This document shows positions 44,853 to 56,218 of a stretch of DNA of 56,218 nt, in pieces (within the stretch, counting starts at the first letter, position 1; each line of letters opens with the position of its first letter). The DNA is from Rhynchosporium graminicola. Its lineage: Eukaryota; Ascomycota; Leotiomycetes; Helotiales; Ploettnerulaceae. The notes under the pieces are model-generated. The model was not told the origin of the DNA. It searched no databases and saw only the letters and a program-made list of their open reading frames with translations. A program made the position numbers and the translations under genes. The stretch lies in NCBI GenBank assembly GCA_900074885.1, contig FJUW01000028.1:19709-75926 (forward strand), in the 5' to 3' direction.

Positions 44853-47800
44853 CCCCCCCTCTAAGAAGAGCTTAACCCTAAGCTCGGAAGGTTATAGTTT
44901 ATACTAGAATTAGTCTTTATTATAACTATTTTCGTCGATATTCGCGTAATAAGCGCTAGCCGCTCTTTAGTAGTAGTAAATTCTTTATCAGGTTCTGACT
45001 AGTTACGTCGCTATAATAGTACTATATTAGTCGTAGCTTCTAAATCGGGCGGTAAGCGGTATTTACTTTATCTATTTATAGTAAGAGTTAAGTTTAAGTA
45101 GGACGTAAAGTATATAAAGGAAAGAGTTTATTAATATTAGAGCCTTTCCTTTTTAACCGCGATAACTACTTTAACTTATAAGTTTACTCTCCCTAGACTA
45201 TAATATAGCTCCTAGAGTAAGTATTATTACTAACTACTATAGTAATCTACTATAATCTTATATATTAATTAACCTAATCGACTCTTCTCTTAATATAAGT
45301 AAGTTTCTTATCTTAGTTTTAGGGATAGTCCTTAAGTATAATATAGGGGTTTCACGGATCTATAACGCTAACTCCTATAGTACCTTTACTAGTTCCTACT
45401 AGTACTCTTTCAGTAGTATATTATATATATTACTTACGATATATTCACGCTTTCCTTAAGATAAAGTATAATAATACTCCTATTTTAGAACTCTTATACT
45501 TATTTAATAAGCCTAACTCTAAGCTTTATAAGTATTATTTAGCGTTAAAGAGTAGTTATAAGTATATAAGTTACTTAAACCTAAACGTAGTTATATATAC
45601 TAACGCGTTATAATTACTTAACTATATTAATATAGAGTATACTATTCTATCCGGTTTACTTCTTAGTAGCGAAACTAAGGATACGGAGCTGAATCGGAAT
45701 AGTATTATAGCTACTTATAAGGCTATTAATCAGATCTATTATCTCGCGAAATCTACTACTCCTACTACTATATTAGAGATTACTACTATATAATTAGTAG
45801 AAACTTAAGCTTTAAGGCGTTCTATAAAGAAGGTATTTAAGGAGTTAGAGTTTATTAAGGTAATAAGTTACGATCTTAAACCCTTAGATACTAATATAAT
45901 ACTAACGCGATATAAGATTTAGATCTTCTAATAGTCGATTTAGTAAAATCTAAGTTAATAGTATAAACGATATTAAAATAAACAAAAGAGTTAAATAGTA
46001 TTATATAGGAATTTGCGAAGAAAGCTATATTTAAAGCTACGATATCTAATACTAAGGGAAAGAGGAATTTACCTTTTAGTTTAGAGATAGCGTCAGATCT
46101 AGATACTCCCGGACCTTCTCTAAAGAAGAAAGCCCGTAAGATTAGCTATTATACTCGGTCTATTACTAGAGTTATATTAGTAGATTTAGGTAAAGAGTTA
46201 GATATAGTAGTTCTAGTTCTAGATATTCCAGATTTACTAGAAGCTCCGAAGGACTTAGAGGAGAAAGCTAGTAAAATAGAGGTAATTAAAGAAGTAGAGT
46301 TTTAGATATAGTATTATTATAGAGTATAATCGGGGGATTATTCCTAGTAATAAATTCTAATACTAGTAATTATAATAGCTTATTATCCTCTAAGTAACTA
46401 TAGTTATCTATTCTATCTTCTTAAGCCTTAATCTACTAATTTAGTTTACGCGGAAGTCTAAGTTTACTTAGGTTAGTAATATAGAAATCTCTAAGCTTAT
46501 ATAGAATACTTATTAAGTCGGAAGCGTTATACTAAGTTAAGTCCGAGTCGTAGCTTAGCTAGCTAACTTAATACTTCAGATTACCTCTTAGGAGCTATAT
46601 AGCGAGTATATCTTATAACTCTTACTCTTCTTAAGTAGTAATAACCTCTAAGAGTAAGTTTAATAACTCCTAGTCTAGTAATAAGTTATCTAGGTCCTTA
46701 AAGAGTAATTCGGGAGCGAATATATTATATATAGAAGATCCCGAGGGCAAATCTAGCTTATAGGAGTATCTGATCTTAGCTAGAACCTAGTATAATCCTA
46801 CCTAGAGACTAGATAGCTTCTTACTTAGCTAGTAATTCTTAAGGTTCCTTATAAAGAGAAATACCTTATCTCTAATTTCCTAGTTAATACTACGCTATTT
46901 CGGGTCGGTTATAGCGCTTATCTTATACTAAGTAGCTAGTATATTAGCTTTTATAACCTCGATAGCGGATTTAGTATATTTAGCTAAGGATTTAGTATTA
47001 GTATAATTAAGCTTCTCTTATAGTATTAATCCGGTAGATTACTTCTAGTCCTAGCTATTCCGTAGTAGTATATTATATTTAAGGGTATATAGCGCTATAC
47101 TAATAGAGTCGTAAGGTAGAGTTACTTAAGCGCGGTCTATTATTAGTAGTAGTTCGCTCTAGTTACTCTAGTAGTAATTAATAAAGAGTCTAAGGCGTTA
47201 GTTAATATACTAATTCATAATCTTCGTTTATCTATTAGTTTACTAATAGAAAGAAGTAGAGAGCTTAACTTTAACTCTAATTATATAGTAAAACTCTTAT
47301 TAGAAAGATAAGACTAACTAAGCTCCTTAGTTAGATATAATTAACTTAAGAGTATATCTAAAATAATATATCTATTAGATAAATAACGTTACTATCTTAT
47401 AGGTATTAATATTATAGTAGTATAGTATCGATACGGAGTCCTTCCCTAGGTAGTTAATAAATACTAATATCCTATTAAATCCTTAGTTATTAAGTAAGAA
47501 GTCCTTAAAATCTATAGCTAAGTGCTATATAAGGTAGCTAAGTACTAGTAATAAGTAGAGGAATCCTTACTATTTCGTTTACTTCGGATAAGAGTACTAA
47601 TAGGAGCGGTAATTACGAGTATACTATTTTATATCTAATATAAGTCCTTTCTAGTAGTAATAAGTAGAAATTATTTCAGCGGTCTTATAAGTATTCGGAT
47701 AAGCGGAGGAAACTTAATTATAGATTTCACTAATTAAACAGGTATATAGCGAGGTATAGCGTTATATATATAGACGACTATTATAAAGTAATAAACTATT

Positions 47801-48718
47801 ATTAATAGTATAGCTATCTCCTAATATATTCTATTTATTAGAGAACGATTCTTAGTTAAATTAGTATAGTTTCTCGATTAAATTAAAAGAGTTATATACG
47901 GGTTCCGGTAGCGTATTAGTCCTTAGCGATATTAATTATATATAACTAATTTAATTAATATAATACTTAGCTAGTTCTGCGTTAATCCTAGGGTCTAAGC
48001 GGTCTAGAGGTAATAAAACCCGAGATCTATTATCCTATTTCTATTATTCTTATATCTTTAGATCTTATTCCCTATAGCTAAAGATATTAGCTTTAGCGTT
48101 ATCTTTACTAAGCGTATATATAATTTGAAAGTTAAATTCAGAAAGGAATTCTATCTATCTAGCTTACTTACTAGTTAGGACCTTAGTAGATATAAAGTAT
48201 TCTAAGGATTAATAGTCCGTATATACGCTAGTATAGCGTCGTAGAGATATAAGTTCCGGTCTCTATTTCCGGAAAGACTTAATAATAGCGTATAGCTCCT
48301 TATTATAGATCTTCTAGTTTAGTTTATATCTATTAAGAATATAGGAGTAGAATCTAATTAGATACTACTAGTTATCTTTATATAATTAGGAGATAACTCT
48401 AGCTATTATACTATTAGAAGTATTAGTTTCTAGTTTAGTCTATAATTCAGGGTCGAAATAGTATAGTTTCTATACTAATAGTAGCTATTAATATAAATCG
48501 TCGAAGGACTTCTTATAATCGTTAGTGAAATTCTATAGTACTATAGGCCGAGTAAGCACTAAGAGAGGTTTAGCGATAAAGCCGAAATTCCGAATAAATT
48601 AATAGTAGAACCTACAGAATCCTAGGAAGGATTTCATAGCTATTACTATTTCAGGGTACTTCTAGTCTACTAATAGTACTACCTTCTCGAGATCTAGCTC
48701 GATTCTGTTAGTAGTAAC
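44853..48718 (-). mobile_element. Minus-strand Gypsy element B, 3' portion of the internal region
   Basis: Parallels 48,990-53,320 of element C closely, with C/T and G/A differences. It covers the C-terminal and integrase-to-RT part of pol on the minus strand. It is cut at 48,718 by the LTR of element C; the interrupted sequence (GATTCTGTTAGTAGTAAC) continues in the intact copy at about 53,303. The rest of B should lie beyond the right edge. Confidence 0.75.
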
Positions 48719-48989
48719 TATAATAACACAAGACTCAAGGCGGTATATAAGTAAGAATAAATAAGTAGGGAGGCTAAGAGCGATCTTATATAGTCTAGTA
48801 CAAAGGAAATAAAAAGATAAGGAAGGAAGAAGAAGAGAGATAGAGTATAAGGTACCTTATATATATATACTAGTACTAGCCCGATACTATACCGAGTCAG
48901 ATACTAGTTCTGCCGGGATACTTATAAACTTAGGCCCTAGTATCTATCCTTCTTCTCATATAATATTCAGGTAAGCTATTATTATATTA
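48719..48989 (-). repeat. LTR of minus-strand Gypsy element C
   Basis: 271 bp, same length and ends as 44,582-44,852, again followed by a C-run that is the minus-strand polypurine tract. It is preceded by GTAAC, the probable target site. Confidence 0.8.
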
Positions 48990-51900
48990 CCCCCCCCCTA
49001 AGAAGAGCTTAACCTTAAGCTCGGAAAGTTATAGTTTATACTAGAATTAGTTTTTATTATAACTATTTTCGTCGATATTCGCGTAATAAGCGCTAGCCGC
49101 TCTTTAGTAGTAGTAAATTCTTTATTAGGTTCTAACTAGTTATATCGCTATAATAGTACTATATTAGTCGTAGCTTCTAAATCGGGCAGTAAGTAGTATT
49201 TACTTTATCTATTTATAATAAGAGTCGAGTTTAAGTAAAGCGTAAGGTATATAAAGGAAAGGGTTTATTAATATTAGAGCCTTTCCTTTTTAACCGCGAT
49301 AACTACTTTAACTTATAAGTTTACTCTCCTTAGACTACGATATAGCTCCTATAGTAAGTATTATTACTAATTACTATAGTAGTCTACTATAATCTTATAT
49401 ATTAATCGACCTAATTAACTCTTCTCTTAATATAAGTAAGTTTCCTATCTTAGTTTTAAGGATAATCCTTAAGTGTAATATAAGAGTTTCATAGATCTAT
49501 AACGCTAACTCCTATAATACCTTTACTAGTTCCTACTAGTACTCTTTCGGTAGCGTATCGTATATATTACTTATAATATATTCGCGCTTTCCTTAAGATA
49601 AAGTATAATAATACTCTTGTTTTAGAACTCTTATACTTATTTAATAAGCTTAACTCTAAGCTTTATAAGTATTATTTAGCGTTAAAGAGTAGTTATAAGT
49701 ATATAAGTTACTTAAATATAAATATAGTTATATATACTAACGCGTTATAATTACTTAACTATATTAATATAGAGTATACTATTTTATCCGGTTTATTTCT
49801 TAGTAGCGAAGCTAAAAACGCGGAGCTAAATCAGAGTAGTAATATAACTACTTATAAGGCTATTAATCGGATCTATTATCTCGCGAAATCTGCTACTCCT
49901 ATTATTACGTTAGAGATTACTACTATATAATTAGCAGAGACTTAAGCTTTAAAGCGTTCTATAAAGAAAGTATTTAAAGAGTTAGAGTTTATTAAAGTAG
50001 TAAGTTACGATCTTAAACCTTTAGATACTAGTATAATACTAACGCGATATAGGATTTAGATCTTATAATAGTCGATTCGGCGAAATCTAAGTTAATAGCC
50101 GAAATAGTATTAAAGTAAATAAAGAAATTAAATAGTATTATATAAGAATTTATAAAGAAAGCTATATTTAAAGCTATAATATCTAATACTAGAGGAAAGA
50201 GGAATTTGCTTTCTAGTTCAGAGATAGCGTCAGATCTAGATACTCCCGGACCTTCTCTAAAGAAGAAAGCTTATAGGATTAGCTATTATACTTAGTTTAT
50301 TACTAGAGCTATATTAGTAGATTTAAGTAAAGAGTTAGATATAGTAGTTCTAGTTCTAGATATTCCAGATTTACTAGAAGCTCTAGAGGACTTAAGAGAG
50401 AAAGCTAGTAAAGTAGAGATAGTTAAAGAAGTAGAGTTTTAGATATAGTATTATTACGAAGTATAATCAGGAGATTATTCCTAGTAATAAATTCTGATAC
50501 TAGTAACTATAATAGCTTATTATCCTCTAAGTAACTATAGTTATTTATTCTGTTTTCTTAGGCCTTAATCTACTAATCTAGTTTACGCGGAAGTCTAAGT
50601 TTACTTAGGTTAGTAGCGTAGAAGTCTCTAAGCTTATATAGAGTACTTATTAAGTCAGAAGTATTATATTAAGTTAGATCTAAGTCGTAGCTTAGCTAGC
50701 TAACTTAATACTTTAGATTACCTCTTAGGAGCTATATAGCGAGTATATCTTATAACTCTTACTATTCTTAAGTAGTAATAACCTCCAGAAGTAAGTTTAG
50801 TAACTCTTAGCTTAGTAATAAGTCGTCCGAGTTCTTAAAAAGTAATTCGGGAGCGAATATATTATATATAGAAGATCCCGGGGGTAAATCTAGCTTATAG
50901 GAATATCCGATCTTAGCTAGGACTTAGTATAGTCTTACTTAGAGACTAGATAGCTTCTTACTTAGCTAGTAATTCTTAAGGTTCTTTATAAAGAGAAATA
51001 CCTTATCTTTAACTTCTTAGTCGATACTGCGCCGTTTCGGGTTAGTTATAGCGCTTATCTTATACTAAGTAGCTAGTATATTAGCTTTTATAACCTTAAT
51101 AGCAGATTTAGTATATTTAGCTAGGGATTTAGTATTAGTATAGTTAAGCTTCTCTTATAGTATCGATCCGGTAAGTTATTTCTAATCTTAGCTATTCTGT
51201 AGTAGTATATTATATTTAAGAGTATATAGCGCTATACCGATAGAGTCGTAAGGTAAGGTTACTTAAGCGCGGTTTATTATTAGTAGTAGTTCACTTTAGT
51301 TACTCTAGTAGTAATTAATAAAAGGTCTAAAGCGTTAGTTAATATACTAATTCATAATCTCCGTTTATCTATCGGTTTACTAGTAGAAGGAGATAGAGAG
51401 CTTAACTTTAACTCTAATTATATAGTAAAACTCTTACTAGAAAGATAAGATTAACTAAGCTCTTCGGTCGGATATAATTAACTTAGGAGTATATCCGAAA
51501 TAATATATCTATTAGATAAATAATATTACTATCCCGCGGGTATCGATATTATAATAATATAATATCGATATAGAGTCCTTCTTTAAGTAGTTAATAAATA
51601 CTAATATCCTATTAAATCCTTAGTTATTAGGCGGGAAGTCCTTAAAATCTATAGCTAAGTACTATATAAAGTAGCTAAGTACCGGTAATAGGTAGAGGAA
51701 TCCTTACTATTTCGTTTACTTCGGATAAGAGTATTAATAGAGGCGGTAATTACGAGTATACTATTTTATATCTAATATAAGTCCTTTCTAGTAGTAATAA
51801 GTAGAAATTATTTCGGCGGTCTTACGAGTATTCAGATAAGCGGAGAAAACTTAATCGTAGACTTCGCTAATTAAATAGGTATATAGCGGGGTATAGTATT

Positions 51901-52080
51901 ATATATATAGATAACTATTATAAAGTAGTAAACTATTATTAATAGTATAGCTATCTCCTAATATATTCTGTTTATTAGAGAACGATTCTTAGTTAAATTA
52001 GTATAGTTTCTCGATTAAATCAAAGGAGTTATATATAAGTTCTAGTAGCGTATTAGTCCTTAGTAATATTAGGTATATAT

Positions 52081-53009
52081 AACTAATTTAATCGATATAA
52101 TACTTAGCTAGTTCCGCGTTAATCTTAGGGTCTAAGCGGTCTAGAGGTAATAAAACCCGAGATCTACTATCTTATTTCTATTATTCCTATATCCTTAGAT
52201 CTTATTCCTTATAGCTAAGGATATTAGCTTTAGTGTTATCTTTATTAAGTATATATATAATTTGAAAGTTAAATTCGGAAAGGAATTCTATCTAACTAGC
52301 TTACTTATTAGTTAGGACCTTAGTAGTTATAAAGTATTCTAAGGATCGATAGTCTATATATACGCCGGTATAATATTATAGAGATATAAGTTCCGGTTTT
52401 TATTTCCGGAAAGACTTAATAATAGCGTATAGCTCCTTATTATAGATCTCCTAGTTTAGTTCATATCTATTAAGAATATAAGAGTAGAATCTAATTAGAT
52501 ACTACTAGTTATCTTTATATAATTAGGAGATAACTCTAGCTATTNAACTAATTTAATCGATATAATACTTAGCTAGTTCCGCGTTAATCTTAGGGTCTAA
52601 GCGGTCTAGAGGTAATAAAACCCGAGATCTACTATCTTATTTCTATTATTCCTATATCCTTAGATCTTATTCCTTATAGCTAAGGATATTAGCTTTAGTG
52701 TTATCTTTATTAAGTATATATATAATTTGAAAGTTAAATTCGGAAAGGAATTCTATCTAACTAGCTTACTTATTAGTTAGGACCTTAGTAGTTATAAAGT
52801 ATTCTAAGGATCGATAGTCTATATATACGCCGGTATAATATTATAGAGATATAAGTTCCGGTTTTTATTTCCGGAAAGACTTAATAATAGCGTATAGCTC
52901 CTTATTATAGATCTCCTAGTTTAGTTCATATCTATTAAGAATATAAGAGTAGAATCTAATTAGATACTATTAGTTATCTTTATATAATTAGGAGATAACT
53001 CTAGCTATT
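52081..53009. other. 464-bp near-identical direct duplication around a single N
   Basis: 52,081-52,544 and 52,546-53,009 are the same sequence, with one difference seen (ACTACTAG against ACTATTAG near the end). The unknown base at 52,545 lies between them. In the related element B this stretch occurs once. The likely cause is two contigs joined without merging their overlap. Confidence 0.9.
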
Positions 53010-54450
53010 ATATTATTAGAAGTATTAGTTTCTAGTTTAGTTTATAATTCAGAGTCGAAATAGTATAGTTTCTATACTAATAGTAGCTATTAATATAAAT
53101 CGTTAAAGGACTTCTTATAATCGTTAGTGAAATTCTATAGTACTATAGGCTGAGTAAGTACTAAGAGAGGTTTAGCGATAAGGCCGAAATTCCGAATAAA
53201 TTAATAGTAGAACTTATAGAATCCTAAGAAGGATTTCATAGCGGTTACCGTTTCGGAGTACTTCTAGTCTATTAATAGTATTACCTTCTCGGGATCTGGC
53301 TCGATTCTGTTAGTAGTAACGATATATCCGAGGTATTTAGTCCGAGTAACGTGGAATTCGCTTTTCTTAATATCTACATAAAGTCCGGTATCTATTAAGC
53401 GTTATAGTACTAATTTAATATATTCTTTATATTCCTAGAGCGTTTCCGAGTATATAAGGATATTATCTAGGTAAGCTATATAGAAATTATCTAAGTAGTC
53501 TAGTAGTATATTATTTATATATCGCTAGTATATAATAGGTCTATTATAGAGCTTAAAAGGTAGTACTTTATATTTATAGGATCCGAAGCGGGTTCGGAAG
53601 GTAGTATACTCTTCTGATTCGGGGTTTATACGAATATAGTTAAATACTGCTCGGATATCTAGTTTAGTAAAGATTACTGCTTTAGATATATAAGTTAAGA
53701 GCTTATCGATCTTAAGTATTAGGTATAAATCCTTTCGAGTGATCGTATTAAACTTATAATAGTTAATATAGAAGCGTAATCCTTTATTAGCCTTTTTAAT
53801 AAATAATATAAGTAATATAAAGGGACTTTAGCTAGATTCGATAAATCCCTTATCTAAGTTCTCTATAAGATAATCCTTAGTTACTTATAATTCGTCTGTA
53901 GATTACTAATATAGAGGCGAATATACGTTAGGTAATAGTTCTTCTAGAATAATTTTATAATCGTATAAGCGATATAGCAGAAGAATATTAGAATCCCGCT
54001 TAGAAAAAGCTTCCTTAAGAGTATAATATTATTCTAGTAGCTTTTTAGCTACGAGTCGTTCGGTATTAGGATCCTTAGGAAAGTTACTATTTAGATAGTC
54101 TTATAAGAGGTAGTCTATCTTATAGATACTAGTAAAGAATAATTTAGAACTTTTATATTTTATATTAAAATAAAAAGCTATAGTACTAATTTAGTAAATT
54201 AGAACTAGTTTCTAGATCCTTAGAAGTTAAGAGAAGTACTTATAGTAGGGTTTTAGCGTAAGTACCTTTCTCGATGAATTCGGAGCGGAAAGGAGTTCGG
54301 ATTCCTTAGCGATAAGCGGAAATAAGTTAAAAGGTAAGGATAATATATTAATATACTATATTACTACTATTTAGTATAATTAGTATTAGTCTAGTTAGTT
54401 TATAGCTAAGTCCCGCGTATTAGTATCAATTTAATAAGATTAATTAATAC
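52999..54450 (-). pseudogene. Gypsy reverse transcriptase of element C, RIP-degraded
   Basis: The minus strand reads AYLDNILIYSETL (YxDD box with Asp-to-Asn), YIKLVL, LIDTGLYVDIKKSEFHVTRT, KYLGYIVTTNRIEPDPEKV, ETVTAMKSFLGFYKFYY, IRNFGLIAKPLLVLT, then the RNase H-proximal FTNDYKKSFNDLY. These are standard Ty3/Gypsy RT landmarks in the right order. Confidence 0.85.
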
Positions 54451-56218
54451 TAGGTTTATAAAGCAGTAGAGTTATAATTATCTCCTTATTATATTAGAAG
54501 GTAGCTAGATAGTATTCCGACTATAGTAGCTTATAATAAAGCGTATCTAGCTTAACCTGAAATTATTATATCTATTTAATACTAATAATTATATCTTATT
54601 ATCCTAAATCGAGAAGAATAAAAAGGTAGTTATAAATACGCCTGCTGTTAATAGAAAGGTATAAACGTATGAAATAGGTAATATAGGTTCTAATAGACTA
54701 TTAGAAACTACGTATTAGAATAGAATAAGATAGTAGCTCGATTTTAATACTAAGGGCCCCCGATAGTCGTCCGGTAAGAGTACGATTAATAAATAGATAA
54801 CTATTCGCTCTGGTATCGATTAGGCTATTTATAGAGACTTTTAGCTTATTTATATTAACTATAGTTAAGTATATAAATTATTTACTTCTTATTAGGGAGT
54901 TAAAGTCTAGATTAGAGAGATTATACTTATATAGACTTAAGAAGGAGTTTTTACTTAGGCCTTATCGTTTCCCTTTAGTATTAGTCCAGATTCGGAGAGT
55001 ACGTCTTTTATTACTTCTTTAATTACTTAATCCTCTTCTAGAAATTCGTTAATTAATTAAACTTTAAGCAGGTTAGGGTAATCTGACTTAATATAACCGA
55101 GCTATCTATAACTATAATACCTAAAGGGTTCTCTAGTTAAGGTAGTAAGGCGTTTTAGCGCGGAGGGAGTACTAGCTCGTACTAGGGTAGAAGTACGTAT
55201 ATATAGTACAGGAGTAGTTTATCGAGGAGCTAAGCTTAAGGACCGGTAAGAGGTAGAACTAGTAGTAGTCGTAGTAGTAATAGTAGGCTTATAGTACTAT
55301 ACTTAAGTAGTAGCTTTCTTAGGATAAGTATATTCTGAGTTATAGCGATACTCGGTATTAAAAGAAAGTAAGGATCTAACTATAGAAGCGTAATCTTTAT
55401 TCTATATTAGTTTAATAATAAGGGTTAAAGCGCGTAAGGATAGTATAATCTTATCTTATATATAGAAGAACTACTCCTTCTTTTTAATCTTACTTTAAAT
55501 AGTAGCGCTTTAAAATCGACTATAAAACTCGGCGAAAGTCTCGCGTATATAGCTAAGTTATTATATTTCTAAGTAGTAGAAAGTATTATAGTAGTTATCT
55601 TCCTTTAAACTAGTAAGAAAGTTCTCCTCTAATAAGAAGATTATTTTATTACTAGTTTTAAACTTATTAGTAAAGTATTAAGGCGTAAAATACTCCTTAG
55701 CTAATCTAGTAATTAGCTCCTATACGAGAACGCGCCGGGAGAAGTCCGTAGGGTAATAATCGGCGTTTATAGCTAGCTAGTCTCGTATCGATACTCTCTA
55801 TTAGAGGAAGGTAAGGTCCGATCTATTATCTAGGGGCAGGATCTTCTTAGTAAGATAAGACTTCCTAAGGCGTAACTCTACTAATTCGGCGCCGAGAGAA
55901 GGAGATAGTTTATTAGGAATAATATCCTCTCTCTTAGTACTATATATTAGAATAGAGTTTATTAGGTTATTAAACTCCGCTATACGCGGAGATTATAGTA
56001 TTAGTTCTAGTAAGAGAGTCGAAGATAAGCGAGGGACTCTTATAAGGAACTTATCTTATATAGAAATTAGTTTATCTATAGTATCTTCTAGAGAGTTATT
56101 CTTTTCCTCTTAGTCTACTAATTATTATAAGAGAGAATAGATCAGGTTCGAGTTACTTATAGTAATAAGAGTACTTAGCGATTATACTCCTAGTGAATTT
56201 CGCTTTTATTTTCCTTTC

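Larger units (their letters stand above)
48990..56218 (-). mobile_element. Minus-strand Gypsy element C, internal region, running off the right edge
   Basis: Reading right to left on the minus strand, gag is expected at 55,000-56,218. The protease motif SLIDTRANSYLFINR lies near 54,830 (Gly of DTG read as Arg, a G-to-A change). RT and RNase H follow at 53,000-54,450, then integrase to about 49,300. The element has stops throughout. Its 5' LTR is outside the window. It contains the N at 52,545 and the duplicated 464-bp segment. Confidence 0.8.

Overview
The window is nuclear DNA of a filamentous ascomycete (Pezizomycotina). The signs are 43 to 103 bp GT-AG introns, fungal gene families (NC2-alpha, Utp16, a fungal rhodopsin-fold membrane protein), and long blocks of LTR retrotransposons ruined in the manner of repeat-induced point mutation (RIP). 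In these blocks CpA and TpG are nearly absent, TpA is in excess and every frame is full of stops. A leotiomycete is my best guess, from general impression only.

Layout. (1) 1 to about 10,430 is an AT-rich RIP block with nested elements: the 3' end of a plus-strand Gypsy chromovirus with its LTR (1-1329), inserted in a non-autonomous LTR element here called X (remnant 1330-3210), which sits in a minus-strand Copia element (3211-5495 and 8541-about 10,430). A second, complete X copy (5496-8540) splits the Copia element inside its protease-proximal region. (2) About 10,430 to 36,790 is an island of normal composition. It holds five genes that I trust: NC2-alpha (minus), a fungal rhodopsin-type membrane protein (plus, 5 exons), a mitochondrial Sel1/TPR-like protein (minus, 2 exons), Utp16 (plus, 2 exons) and a stand-alone retropepsin-like protein (plus). 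It also holds a frameshifted GNAT acetyltransferase pseudogene (minus), a tentative 5-exon orphan gene (minus), many microsatellites, and three MITE-like or hairpin structures. The right part of the island (28.5-36.8 kb) is gene-poor. (3) About 36,790 to 56,218 is a second RIP block: a plus-strand Gypsy element (gag, protease, RT, RNase H, integrase), then two minus-strand Gypsy elements of one family with 271-bp LTRs, one inserted in the other. A single N at 52,545 is flanked by a 464-bp near-identical duplication, most likely an assembly artefact.

The genes form no pathway. NC2-alpha (transcription) and Utp16 (ribosome biogenesis) are housekeeping genes, and the membrane receptor-like gene, the orphan and the retropepsin are accessory. 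The main biology is the architecture: a small gene island between RIP-silenced transposon nests, with decaying genes at its margins. The X element and the domesticated-looking retropepsin are the least described items.
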